A stretch of 64,000 nt of DNA, from NCBI GenBank assembly GCA_947579605.1, contig OX388307.1, forward strand, positions 20,127,237 to 20,191,236, given 5' to 3'. The number at the start of each line of letters is the position of its first letter. Positions within the stretch are counted from its first letter, which is position 1. The notes beneath the pieces were generated by a model that was not told the DNA's origin, made no database searches, and worked only from the letters and a program-made list of their open reading frames with translations. Positions 1 through 23,780 of this stretch are shown in pieces. Both the position numbers and the translations under genes were made by a program. This DNA comes from Athripsodes cinereus (Eukaryota > Arthropoda > Insecta > Trichoptera > Leptoceridae).

Positions 1-227
1 TGTCGTGATACATGTGATAAAAAATATAGGTAGGTTATTATATTTATAGGATAACCAGCTACTTAAATTCAAGAAAAAGCAACCATTTTCTAAAAAAACA
101 TAGGAAATATAAAGAGAAATTGTGTAAAATTTCTTATTGTGTACAAAGACTGGTGCACTGACCCTATATGTTTAAAAAAATATATGGAATTTTAAGTATT
201 TTTGTGGATAATGTTGGAGATATGTGA
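1..227. other. gene-free flank
   Basis: AT-rich DNA with no ORF or repeat that I recognise. Confidence 0.5.
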
Positions 228-722
228 AATGAAATGAAATGAAATGAAATTCTTTTTATTTCCCCTCTTACAATAGGTACATTTGACAATTTTCACAATA
301 TATTTTAAATTATTATGGACAACACATACCACTCTTTCTTCTTATCAAACTCATCATGGGCTCCCTATAGGGATCTCAGATGAGCGAGCCAGGGGCAGCT
401 CTCATAGGGACCAAAAAATGGATAAATTAGGTATGTTGGTCTTTGTATAAAATAGGGTCACATATCAGGCCACCCCCGGCCCGCCTGATCGTGTACGTCG
501 CTAATTGATTCACGCAAGACAGGGAAATTACACCGTCCCACTAGATTGCTCTGTTCTGGGACGGTGATAACAGTATTCTTTCTCAAAAAAATAAAACAAA
601 ACAAACACACACTACAACTACAATAGGCGGTCCAAAATTGAAAAAAAGAAGATTTGTCCAAGGTATAAGAATGATGAAGGGAAAAAAAAAAATAAAATAA
701 AAAGAAAAACTATTCTAAACAC

Positions 723-850
723 ATACACACCCTTCCACACACACACACACACACACACACCCTCACAACACGAACTCACACATGTACACACATACACGAC
801 CCACCAACTCACATACACACACACACGGTACAAATACACACACATGCGCC
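723..850. repeat. (CA)n-rich microsatellite
   Basis: Impure CA/CACACG repeat inside the 3' UTR of the LINE fragment. It produces spurious short ORFs on both strands. Confidence 0.8.
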
Positions 851-1160
851 CATAGTCAGTTAGCTGCCCGTTATATTCCCTCCCAAGAACACACAAACAT
901 AATCCACCACACCGCAAACCACACCCCCCCTCCCCATCCGAACAAACGAAAGATCAGAGAATATTTCATCTGTCTACATTTAGGAGAACAAAAGCACACC
1001 GCTCCCTTCCTCTAGCATTGAGCCACTCCACTATAAGCCTCTTAAAATTTCGATCATTGGGCAACAGTTCACTCTCTATGTCCGGGATCACCCTGTTATA
1101 TAGTCTCGGAGCAAGAAAGCAATATTGTCTCTGTGCGAAAGTGGTTCGCAGTCTTGGGAT

Positions 1161-1212
1161 AGTATAGATAGATATATAGATAGTATAGATAGATAGTATA
1201 GATAGATAGATC
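1161..1212. repeat. (TAGA)n microsatellite
   Basis: TAGATAGATA/TATAGATAGA repeat interrupting the LINE coding remnant. Confidence 0.85.
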
Positions 1213-1253
1213 TTAATGTATTTATGTATATCCCATTCGTTCCACATGCCCAA

Positions 1254-1882
1254 ACAATCGCAACTTTATATGTGGGTATTTATAACAAAGACAGTGTAAG
1301 TCTAGCTATGATTAATAACAATGAATAAAAAGGAATGCGGATGAAAATGAAAGTACCTAACTATACTGAAGCATTATTCATTTCCTATTCTATTTCCAAA
1401 AACGTTGTATTTCAACTTATGTAAAATAAGTAAATAGGTTGTAGGCACCTATTTATTGTATATAATCGCAAATTAACTTTAATTACAATAAATAGGTACC
1501 TATAGTCATTACATAAGTTATGAAGGTGAAAAATATCTTAATAATGCACTCATTACGACTACGTACGTACTCGCAACTATAGGCTTTGCAAGATAAATAG
1601 TTGGTAGGTACCTACAAACCTGACTAAGTACATTTTCTCCTAAAACAGCCGAGTAGTGATATCATCGTTCACTTGAAGGTTGTTAGTAAATTGTTAATTC
1701 TTACCGTTTATTTACCGAAATGAAATTTTAATTTCCAATTAATAAACCATATGCAAGAAAAAGCTTTATATAAGCACTGATCTACTTATATATTATTAAA
1801 ACCTATACTTAATATAAATAGGTACGTATGTAGGTGTATAATTATATGTTATTTGTAAAACATTTCATAAACATATAGGAGC
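1254..1882. other. gene-free stretch
   Basis: AT-rich, with several TAGGTACCTA-type words. No gene or classifiable repeat is seen. Confidence 0.5.
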
Positions 1883-1996
1883 TTTCAATTTAGCGATGAG
1901 GCATGCCACCATTCTGAATGTCTTATTTTTTATGGCACGCAAAGGATAACCTGCATGTTAATAATTCCTCTTGTGGGAAGTATCGTGATGGTATAG
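1883..1996 (+). repeat. dispersed ~200-bp repeat, family A
   Basis: One of at least 13 related copies in this window. The shared skeleton is TTCAATTTAGCGATGAGG, a CCATTCTGAATGTCTTATTT block, GGCACNNAGAGGACANCTTG, CATGTTTATTA, a CCCACTTGTGGG palindrome, then GTGATGGTATA. This copy ends in CGTGATGGTATAG. There is no coding potential; I could not settle whether it is a SINE, MITE or Helitron derivative. Confidence 0.7.
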
Positions 1997-2534
1997 AAGG
2001 TAGATATACTACGTAAGTAGATAAAAGTTTGATTGAGGTAAAAGTTTGAAAGATATAAATATTTAAATTTATTTACTTAAATTGGGAAACATAGACACTG
2101 TATTTGTAATATTGCTCATTGATATTTGAGGCGTTTAGTAGCCTGATACAAGAAATGCAGATTTCGCAGAGTTTATATCCTTCTATCGACTCGTATATTG
2201 AATTCAACGAATTTATACTGAGACTTCCATATAGTTTTTGTAGCGATGGGAAGCTATCAACTTCGATATGATTCATGAACCACGTAATTGACGTAATACG
2301 CCCTTTTGTGTCTGTGAATAATGTGAATATCATTAAGACTTTTTATTTTTGTTATGTTATTTTTTTATGTTATGTATATTACCTATTATGTTGTATGAGT
2401 ATGTTGTACAATAAAAACACAAATTCCACGTTCAAAGTGTCAACAAGCTATAAAAAAAACAATAACATTACAATAATTCATTTACTTTTCTATCTCATAT
2501 CTCTTGTAGGTACATCATCGGTCACAATCCCCCA

Positions 2535-2793
2535 CACTGAGAAAAATACTAACGAAATTTCACAACGAATCATTGGTACGTACTATCAGATTAGGACCAG
2601 AGATCGTACAAACGATTCATTAGTACGAATCTATAATATTAACTCTTCGCAAACAAGTTGTTGGTAAATTTACCAATGATTTGTTTGCGAAGAGTTAATA
2701 TTATAGATTTATACCAATGAATCGTTTGTACGATCTCTGGTCCTAATCTGGTAGTACCGTACTAATGATTCGTTTTGAGTATTTTTCTCAGTG
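2535..2793. mobile_element. fold-back MITE (about 259 bp palindrome)
   Basis: The two halves are near-perfect reverse complements. The element starts CACTGAGAAAAATAC and ends GTATTTTTCTCAGTG. The arms also pair through AACTCTTCGCAAACAAG (about 2640) and the CTTGTTTGCGAAGAGTT-like block (about 2680). The hinge is around GTTGGTAAATTTACCAA (2660-2675). A 130-aa frame that crosses it is an artefact. I could not define a clean target-site duplication, so the superfamily is unassigned. Confidence 0.85.
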
Positions 2794-3528
2794 CATACAT
2801 TTGATCAAAATTGTCAGTTGTCGGTGGTCACCTTATAAATTAATAGGTACTTAAATATAGGTACTTATCAACATAATTATTATGTATCAACTAAATTTAA
2901 TTCGTATTTTATCAGTCATATTTATGTTTACTACATACCTACATACTATTCATGAAGTCATTTTTAATTTTTATTAATACAATATTAATTTATTTGTCTA
3001 TGTCATTGATTATAAATAAATAAAAAGCGAGTTATTTTAATTTGCTCTGATTTAAATTCGCCATAATGAAATTTTTGTTACGTAAACTATGCTCAGACAT
3101 ACATACGTAGTGATCTGACATATTGTGCTAAATAACAGGTTAGGCGGTGATTTAGTGGCGGATTCGTAACGTTATAAATATAATGTGATTGTCAATAACT
3201 GATTTGAATATTTTGATGTAGGCAGCATGGATGTAACTATTTAGGTAAGGGCAAATGGAATACTAAAATACATCAGGGGCAGGGCTCTCGGTTCTTGGGA
3301 TCCCCAATGCCGGGCACAACTTGCACTAGATAAAACGGGATTTTAATATTTCATTCAACCTCCTAAGCCGTTATTATTTTTATTTTATTTTCTCTTGAAA
3401 AAATACATAGCCAAATCAATTACAACCAGCATTATGTCACAATAAAAATAAATAAAATTCAATAAAATAAAATAAAATTCCCCATTCAATGTTTTGCTTT
3501 AGGCAGTAGTGGTCTTTACGGTGCATAA
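2794..3528. other. gene-free stretch
   Basis: AT-rich, with A-rich runs of AATAAAAT type near 3440-3475. No coding signal is seen. Confidence 0.45.
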
Positions 3529-5300
3529 TTTATTTATTTATTTATTTTATTCTTCTTGCACATCATCATTCATATAACAAATAAAACAAAGCAATAAGTA
3601 TACACAAGAAAAAATGTGATGATGTGCAGTGGCGAGATTATCACTATATAGTGATTTCTTCCATCTAACCACGTCACATTAACACTATGTAAACAGAAAT
3701 AAAAATAATAAAAACAAAAACACAAACAATAAAAAAAATAGCTACACAAATTAGTTTGAAAAAAAAAAGAAAAAACTACAATCCACACACCTAACACTCC
3801 AAAGTAATCGGGAAGGGGTTAGGGGACGGATGCTGAGTTAGAAGACAATAAATACTTCTTGACGGCGTATTTAAACCCATTAAAAGATTGAGATTTTCTA
3901 TGAGAAGAAGAGAGATTATTCCAGCAACGAGCACCACATACTGAGAATGATTGAGAAAAGAAATTGCCAGAAGACGCTCGTTGTTGGAACGCAGTGGTAG
4001 ACCGTGGTTCGCTAGATACTCGAATTTTTCTTTCAAATAGTAAGGAAAAGACGTTGAATAGAGTGTTTTATGAACAAGAGATTATAAGAGATAAAATATG
4101 AAGTTCACGTCTTTGACACACTGTAAGCCATTTCAGAGAATGCCGATACTGGGAGATATGATCGGACCTTTTGAGATTAAAAATAAAATGGATCCCAAAG
4201 TTTTGAAGTCTCTCAAGTTTCTAGGTCAAGTTGCTAGGTCTACATTAAGATCGAGGTATACCGCATCGGCATAATCTATGAGAGGCAGCAGCAAAGATTG
4301 TACGAGTAAAGTTTTGATTTTGGTTGGCAGAAACATTTGATATCTTTTAAGAGAATGTAGAGAGTGGAAAAATTTTCGTCGGATTGAATTCACGTGCTGC
4401 TGCCAGGTTAATTTTTGGTCCATCACTATACCAAGGTTCTTCACTGTTGTTGAGTAAGATATTATATCTGAACCCATGGTTGTATTGGGCACGGACATGG
4501 ACTTAAGTTTTAAAATAAGATAATGGCTGCCAAGAAATATTGACTGAGATTTAGTAGGATTTAAAAGAAGTCCATGATTCGCCGCCCAATCTGAATTTTT
4601 TTGCAGACAATGTGACATATTTTCAACAGCGGTAGAAGTGTTTTCTATGTTAAAATGGGTGTAAATCTGGAGGTCGTCTGCATATAAGTGATATTGTATA
4701 TTATTAAAAAGTCGTGAAACAGGGCTTATAAAAATTGAGAAGAGGAGAGGTGAAAGTATTCCACCCTGTGGCACACCAGATTTCAGTTCCGCCCACTCAG
4801 AGACAGCACCGTTGTTAAGTTTAACACACTGGGAGCGTCCCTTAAGGTATGACTCAAACCATAGGGCACATGTGTGAGAGATATTTAAGCTTTCCAGTGT
4901 CGCTACCAGTAAATCAAAATCTACTGTGTTAAATGCTGTACTGAAATCTAACAAAGTCAATAACGTCAGCTGCCGACTGTCCATTGAAAATCTGATGTCG
5001 TCCGTAATATTGATCAAACCAGTTGTGGTACTATGACCCTCACGAAAGCCTGACTTATTGTTATGGAGATTATTTTGTGTGATAAAAGTATTGAGTTGGT
5101 TATATGCCAGTCTTTCAGTGACCTTGGAAAAGAAGGGGAGAATTGAAATTGGACGAAAGTCAGCTGGGCTTGATGACTTGTTCTTTTTTGGAAGTGGTAA
5201 AATATACGCCCTCTTCCACTCACCCGGAAAAACATTATGTGAGAAAGAATGATTGATAATGTGAGTTAAAAAGGGTAATAGTACGTGAAAGTATATTAAT
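3529..5300 (-). mobile_element. LINE retrotransposon, 5'-truncated, RT domain
   Basis: Minus-strand reading gives a continuous reverse transcriptase. From about 5,290 down it has the N-terminal RT motif (DFRPISILPFFSKVTERL), then LLDFSTAFNTVDFDLL, SGVPQGGILSPLLF and the catalytic LYADD at about 4,685. The frame hits its first stop at 4,226. It can be followed further (KLERLQNFGIHFIFNLKRSD) with in-frame stops, and after a frameshift to a FSVCGARCWNNLSL-like C-terminus near 3,930. The endonuclease half is missing. The 3' end is an (AAAT)n tail, seen as TTTATTTATTTATTT at 3,529-3,545. The motif order fits the Jockey/CR1 superclade. It is inactive. Confidence 0.85.
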
Positions 5301-5842
5301 AATAAACTGAAGATATCGATTTTTTTAAGCTGGAAAGAAAAAACATAAAAATTCTATAATATTTATTTTAAATTCCGTACACAAATGAAGAGATTGTGAA
5401 TTTTCTCGAATTCCTTTTTCTAATTGAAAATTTGGTGACGGGTAGGTAGAAATTTAAAAACCTGGGTATTTTCTAAAATTCCTGCATCAAACTGTCGTCA
5501 GGGGTCCACTGCTAGGAAGATATGTAGATAAATTTTGTATGGAGGTATCAACAATATTTTGTTGTTATATTTTTTAATTATCATTTTAGGTAGGTAAATA
5601 TTTGTATTAGGTATTCATGTTGTATAGTTTGATGAAATTAATTAACGTGTATTTTGTAGATATTCATGTGATCTAGATGCATTTTAACGAATGTATGTAC
5701 CTACGACATAAGTAGAGATTGTTATATTTCTCATTTTGCATGTTATAAAAAATAATAATAGTCATTGCTTTTTAATTAGGACATTTTTATGTAAGTAGGT
5801 ATAGGTTTATCCATTTGCAAATTGAGCTACGATGTTTCCCAT
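5301..5842. other. gene-free stretch
   Basis: No gene or clear repeat. AT-rich with GTAGGTA words. Confidence 0.4.
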
Positions 5843-5914
5843 GAGGATGCACTCGACAGAACCAAGTTACGAAATAAAAAAAGAAAGGCAGACCTCACCA
5901 CCATGTGGGACTAA
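5843..5914 (+). mobile_element. tail of an RTE-like LINE ORF
   Basis: A short frame, DRTKLRNKKRKADLTTMWD followed by a stop. It resembles the C-terminal end (D R . . W R . . . R K A D P . . . W D) common in insect LINE ORFs. Only the last ~24 codons are left. Confidence 0.45.
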
Positions 5915-6282
5915 TAAGTGCACAAGGAGAAGAAGACGAAATTGCCGGCTTGATATTTTATAGAAGTTCAATAATCAACATTTTTATTTAAAATTAATCT
6001 GAATCGGTAATAAACTCAAACATATCCAGCACCCTAAGTAGTATGCTTGTGTCGGGAAGACGGAGTAGGTCAGTAATAAGAAGATTCCAATCCTGAATCT
6101 GCCAAGTGAAGGTCCTAGATAATACCATCAAGCTTACAACCACCTCATTTTTAAGTACAATATTTTTATATTCAGGTACACTGTAGGAAATTAAATTATA
6201 AGTTACATTGATAGGTACCTACTTCGAACATGTAACTTGAAAACATTATGAAAATTATTGCTACACGTATTTTAATTATAAG

Positions 6283-6413
6283 CTATACCATCACGGCATA
6301 TTCTAAATCACTCGCAAACGAGTGGATGGCCTTGAGAAAAATAGAATAGAATAGAATCACGGCATATCACTCAAGTGGGGTAGCCTGCAGACCAGCTGCA
6401 TACAATAAACAAG
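6283..6413 (-). repeat. family A repeat copy with nested retroposon tail
   Basis: Minus-oriented family A copy: CTATACCATCACGGCATA, then AAGTGGGGTAGCCTGCAGACC and CTGCATACAATAAAC. It is interrupted after 6,300 by a 55-bp insert. Confidence 0.7.
6301..6355 (+). mobile_element. 55-bp 5'-truncated retroposon insertion
   Basis: The insert ends in a (GAATA)n tail and is flanked by an 11-bp direct repeat ATCACGGCATA (6,290-6,300 and 6,356-6,366). This is the signature of target-primed reverse transcription. It sits inside a family A copy, so it is younger than that copy. Confidence 0.7.
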
Positions 6414-6895
6414 TTTTAATTATGCGCCTTATTTTATGCAATTTTAGTCTTATCAAATCGCTTTGCTTAGGCGTAAACATTCTGTACTAAAATATCAAGA
6501 TCTAGATTGCTACTTAAAAGTAAAACTCATAGAATTTCAAAGCCTACTAAACTCGCTGATAATTAAGCACCTACGTTTTGAGACTACAATAAAAGCGATA
6601 AGAAAATAAATACCTAGTTACATAATCTAGGTATTCATTATATAAATGTTTGATTATTCAAATATAATTTGCACAATAACCACATGATGTCGCTACTATA
6701 CAAACAAATATTTGGTTTTGCGCAAGCGTATTGTCTCGCTGCAACTTCACGTTAATTTGATATCCGGTGCGAAATCAACTCAAATTGGAATTTAGGAAAA
6801 TCTGCGTTTCGGGTCTATCAACTGGGAATTATTTTATGGAATAGGGGTGGTTTTAATTTTTAGAATAATTGTAAATACCTTTTCCTGTCTTAACC
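6414..6895. other. aconitase upstream region
   Basis: Presumed promoter and 5' UTR of the aconitase gene. I see no convincing TATA box or initiator; the start of transcription cannot be placed from sequence alone. Confidence 0.4.
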
Positions 6896-19560
<12,665 letters not shown>

Positions 19561-19948
19561 AGTACTGATGAATGATACTTATTGTGAAACGCATGAATCT
19601 GATTATAAGCTTACATGTAGTAGAGGTATGTAGAGGAAACTTAAATCAGTTAGTAGCTCTTGTAAATCTTTTAATGAACTTTGCAAATTTTTATTAGTAA
19701 ATAATAATGAAATTTATATTGTATGAGAAATTTCTCTTTGCAACAAATTATGTATTATAAAATCATACCAAAGGTCAATTGTTATATTGTTTTGTTTTTC
19801 AATTGATTCTCTACTTATCATGTAATATCACATTATCGAACTTATTATGTGCGTACTTGTTCCAACTTTTAATATTGTATGTAGCAAGTATTGTGTTAAA
19901 TCTGCTACTTGTATATATTTTACACATAAAATTCTAATGAACTAGGAC

Positions 19949-19954
19949 AATAAA
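19949..19954 (+). terminator. aconitase poly(A) signal AATAAA
   Basis: Canonical AATAAA 389 bp after the aconitase stop codon, followed within 25-30 bp by a T/GT-rich stretch (CTTGTGTTTT). The 3' UTR is therefore about 400 nt. Confidence 0.75.
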
Positions 19955-20293
19955 ATATACGAAATACATTCTTGTGTTTTAATTAAATCAATATACCTCT
20001 TCTATTGACAGTAATGAGACAGTTTTCCTTTGTTGGTTGTAATGATTTATTTTTATTATAGATATACAGATTTATTTATATTTTACGAATCATAAAATGT
20101 TTCCTGTCTACTTAGCGTTTTGGTGGAATGCAGTTGGAATGAAGATAAATTTGTAATAATGCTACATACACAACTGAAAAATTATTAATGAATCTTATTT
20201 GACATTCAAATGGTTCATATTAAAATCACTCAATGTATCAAAATTAACCATCCTCACGTCATATTAACTCAAAATTGGGTAACTTGTCCTTAA

Positions 20294-21239
20294 CCTTTTG
20301 ATTTCCGAGTCCTCCCGATTGGAATCGTGCCCTCAATACCGCGTGATATTTATAATCCACTTTTTTAGTTTCAATTTACTTTATTTAATATAAAATTGCA
20401 TATCATAGTCACATTGGCGGGTTATTTGAGCTCCTTCATTCTTCTACTAGAATCATGTAAACAAATAAGTCATTAAAATCTCAACGCACTCCCATAACAC
20501 GGGATATTTGAACCTCAAGTGTCCTCGCCTAGCCTGCCACATACATAACAAAGATAGTTTATAGTCTGTTCATGAAAACAACGGTCGAATGTTTTTTTTT
20601 TCAATGTACTGCACTCAGATTTTTATTTTATTTTTTTACTTTGTTTAATACACAGTTTTTTTTTTCAAATCTTCACTGAGAATAAAAATAATCAAAACTG
20701 TTCATAAATTTCGTAATCGAAAAAATGTTTACACTTGTGTAGGGCCTACTAAGTAGTATTCAAATTTTGCCAAGGGTCAAAATAAAATATAAATAAAGCA
20801 ATAACATCAATTGAACATAAATATAGGTTAAATAATTAAATTAAACCAATCCACAGTAACAAAAGTGACAAAATAAATAATATAAACAATATAACTGATT
20901 GAGTATCAAAAATGCCACGCGTATGATACAATTTGCGCGAACGTACTATAATAATACTATAACGTACTATAATGTGAACGGCGACTGATTTCCGGCATGT
21001 ACGCTGTCAGTACTTTTATAAATCGTCATTGTGACGAAATTCGTGGGTACATCTTTGTCGACTTCACAGGAATGGATAAAGGATGAATGTAGGTATATAT
21101 CGGTACAGATTTAAATTTAAAAAATCCAACACAGATGTCTCTGGGAGTGTCGAAAAATCAAAAACGATATATCACGGGTGTGGATGTCTAAGGTAAGGAA
21201 ATGTCAAACGTGGATGTCACGGCTGTGGATTCGAAAGGG
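20294..21239. mobile_element. TTAA-flanked piggyBac-like non-autonomous element
   Basis: Flanked by TTAA at 20,290-20,293 and 21,240-21,243. Ends are CCTTTTGATTTCCGAGTCC and GGATTCGAAAGGG, imperfect inverted repeats with a CCCTTT-type terminus. Direct GTGGATGTC repeats occur near the right end. A TTAA target points to piggyBac. There is no transposase ORF in the 946 bp. Confidence 0.6.
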
Positions 21240-21292
21240 TTAAAGGAAATAAGGTAAGTAAGTTTTCAAGTGTCTTATGAAGGCAGATGTAT

Positions 21293-21367
21293 GAAAATCA
21301 TCACAAATAAGACATTTTTAATATTAGCGATGAAGTATGCCATACATTCTGAATTTTTAAAAATTTT
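21293..21367 (+). repeat. family A repeat 5' part leading into tandem array
   Basis: AATAAGACATTTTTAATATT, AGCGATGAAGTATGCCA, ACATTCTGAAT. The family A sequence continues directly into the first unit of the 129-bp array. Confidence 0.65.
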
Positions 21368-21751
21368 GTTGGTACCGAGAGGGCGACTTGTATGACCACA
21401 TGCGGATTAATCTGATGGAAACCCCGCCCACTTGTATATACACACTTAAATATATATAAGGTAGGAAATAAATAATAAAAATAATAGTGTAATATTGTTG
21501 GCACCGAGAGGGCGACTTGTATGACCACATGCGGATTAATCTGATGGAAACCCCGCCCACTTGTATATACACACTTAAATATATATAAGGTAGGAAATAA
21601 ATAATAAAAATAATAGTGTAATATTGTTGGCACCGAGAGGGCGACTTGTATGACCACATGCAGATTAATCTGATGGAAATCCCACCCACTTATATATACA
21701 CACTTAAATATATATAAGGTAGGAAATAAATAATAATAGTACTGTAATATT
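21368..21751. repeat. 129-bp tandem array, 3 copies
   Basis: Units start at 21,368, 21,497 and 21,626 (GTTGG(T/C)ACCGAGAGG), a period of exactly 129 bp. The first two units are almost identical; the third has a few substitutions. Because 129 is a multiple of 3, a long minus-strand frame of repeated 43-aa blocks appears. I treat that as an artefact. The first ~40 bp of each unit resemble the middle of family A. Confidence 0.9.
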
Positions 21752-22011
21752 GACATAAATATGTTTTATTGTGTGCCAGCTGTAAAACACATGTGCATTA
21801 AAATAATATTCATTATTTAAATTAAACTTAAACACAATAGTAGTAACACATTACATAATTATTGTTTTAAAATTATTTCAATCACTACCCGTCTTTACCA
21901 TTCTTTTTTATACATGTACCATCATCAATATCTTCTTGTAAAGACATTATACATGTCAAAACTATGCACTTGGAAAAAACGTGCCACCTGGGATAGTTAT
22001 TGTTATATATA
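21752..22011. other. gene-free gap
   Basis: AT-rich, nothing recognised. Confidence 0.4.
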
Positions 22012-22215
22012 TATGGACAATTTGTAAAGCGCCGTTTACTCATAACATGACCTCAAGGGCGCTGTATATCGTATCCAACACCCGAAACTCCCAGCAAAAA
22101 GGTGTGTCTTCAGCCCTCTTTTAAAACTTTCTCCATTCACCTCCTCTCGCAGACACAGAGGCAGCTTGTTAGGTTGCATTGTCCATTTCTGACACATAGT
22201 ACTATAATTATACAC
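22012..22215 (-). mobile_element. LINE 3' tail, L2/Daphne-like
   Basis: The minus strand reads LPLCLREEVNGESFKRG, then LKTHLFAGSFG, the C-terminal motif of L2/CR1-like LINE ORFs. It is followed by GCGCCCTTGAGGTCATG and CGGCGCTTTACAAATTG, the same 3' UTR as the 15,640 copy. Confidence 0.7.
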
Positions 22216-23780
22216 CTGCTTTATGAGATTTTATTATGTACTGGCAATATGCTAGGAAAAGACACCAACCTAACAATTTTTCTTTCATGTGGTGCAATTT
22301 ATTTTTTCATAGGACTATCCCTTACTGCGATGGAGACTATATTTTTTTCTTTAATTTGGCCAAAGTCCACAGTTTCATCATGTGTGATGTCTTTGGTATT
22401 AATTAATATTACTAATAATATTTATACATACTTTATTGTATATACAATATACATATAATTATGTATTTATTAAACATTTATTATTCAATCATAAGACATT
22501 TAATAGGCTTCTGTAATAAAATATAATCATCTATAATAATAATAAAGTAGGTATAGCTCGCAGTTGTGTTGTATAATATAGTATAGATGGCAATTCCTGA
22601 TAATTAAACAAAAACTGCTACGAAAGCTGATATGAAAAACTTCTTAGAAATATTAATTACATATATGAATCAAATATATATTCTATTTGATTATGAAGGA
22701 ATGAAAATCAGATTACATACTTTTATATGAATAGTTGATGATTAAGTAACATGGTCATATAATTAAATAAGCAAAAATAAACTCAAACGTTGGAACTATA
22801 TTGTTTTTTATAATCAGAAAAACTCTTGGTTGTTTTTAAACACGAACGCACAGAAATTTGCAATATTTTAGTAGATTTGATATAAGTAATTTGGATTGAG
22901 AATGTCTTTTGTTAAAATGTTAAAAAGTCAGAAATAAAGCTATTGATTATTTACTAAAAATAATACACAAACATAAATAAATTACAAATGATCAGCTACG
23001 ATTTCACATTATTTTACAAACAAGACTTTAAAAATAATGATCAAATACATTCAAAATGATAAAAATTTGATCATGACACTACACAAAGTTCATTAAGTTT
23101 TTGTACAATATTGCTCCCAAATATTTTTGTGCTTTGTGTTGACTGTCGATATCATATAATGGTAAAAAAACTTTCATGTATATTGATTGTGTTTTTGTTA
23201 TAATGATTATGTGAATAACATTAAAGTTGAATAAATAACTATTCCATTGATGGATTGAAGAAACATTTCAAATATCTACATATATGTATATGGGCAATTT
23301 GTAAACTGTCATTTAGTGACCTCAAGGGTGCCATATTGTATATCTTTCGCCTGTAACTTATGTTGATATACTGAATTTTGCAGGTGACGTACAGTAATAA
23401 ACCACAGATTTTAAACACAATCAAAGTTGGAATTAGATTATTACAAAATAAAAATATCTTTATATATTTTAAAATTTAGTTACCAATTCCACACATCTAA
23501 TTATACACTAACTAATCAATTTCACTTTTTTTATAACATGCATCGCAGGTCCCTATTTTTCGTTACTTATTGTATGTAGACAGTTAAACATTAAAAATAT
23601 GTTCCAATATATTTCAGAAAAAATACATACTTGAGTATCAAAAGTTCATTCCAAACATATTAATTGTTCTTGATATAAACAGTCACATGATATGGAGTAA
23701 GTTTTATTATACCTATAATAGATTAACAAAATGATTAGACAATGAACATCACGCTTGATAAAGAATTGAAATATGATTTC
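22216..23780. other. gene-free intergenic DNA
   Basis: Very AT-rich. The only recognisable piece is a diverged LINE tail at 23,292-23,345 (minus; CAATTTGTAAACTGTCATTT, GACCTCAAGGGTGCCA). No gene seen. Confidence 0.5.

Larger units (their letters stand above)
228..1253 (-). mobile_element. 5'-truncated LINE: 3' UTR and end of RT ORF
   Basis: Read on the minus strand, 1170-968 encodes the end of a non-LTR retrotransposon polyprotein (PRLRTTFAQRQYCFLAPRLYN, then DRNFKRLIVEWLNARGRER and a stop). This is the usual C-terminal pattern of Jockey/CR1-superclade LINEs: R.....R...LAP.LYN...FK..I..WL. Downstream on that strand is a ~740-bp 3' UTR ending in a pentamer tail, (ATTTC)n on the minus strand, seen as GAAAT repeats at 226-250. 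A TAGA microsatellite at 1161-1212 breaks the ORF just upstream of the conserved part, so this is a dead fragment. The clade is inferred from motif style only. Confidence 0.7.

Noticed and set aside
2073..2333. 86-aa minus frame (starts MIFTLFTDTKGRITS)
   Set aside because: Somewhat protein-like, but no splice context, homologue or neighbour supports it. Left uncalled.
2275..2667. 130-aa plus frame
   Set aside because: Runs into the left arm of the fold-back MITE; low complexity upstream.
21301..21756. 151-aa and 110-aa minus-strand frames of repeated 43-aa blocks
   Set aside because: They arise because the 129-bp tandem unit is a multiple of three; the array is non-coding and derived from a dispersed repeat.
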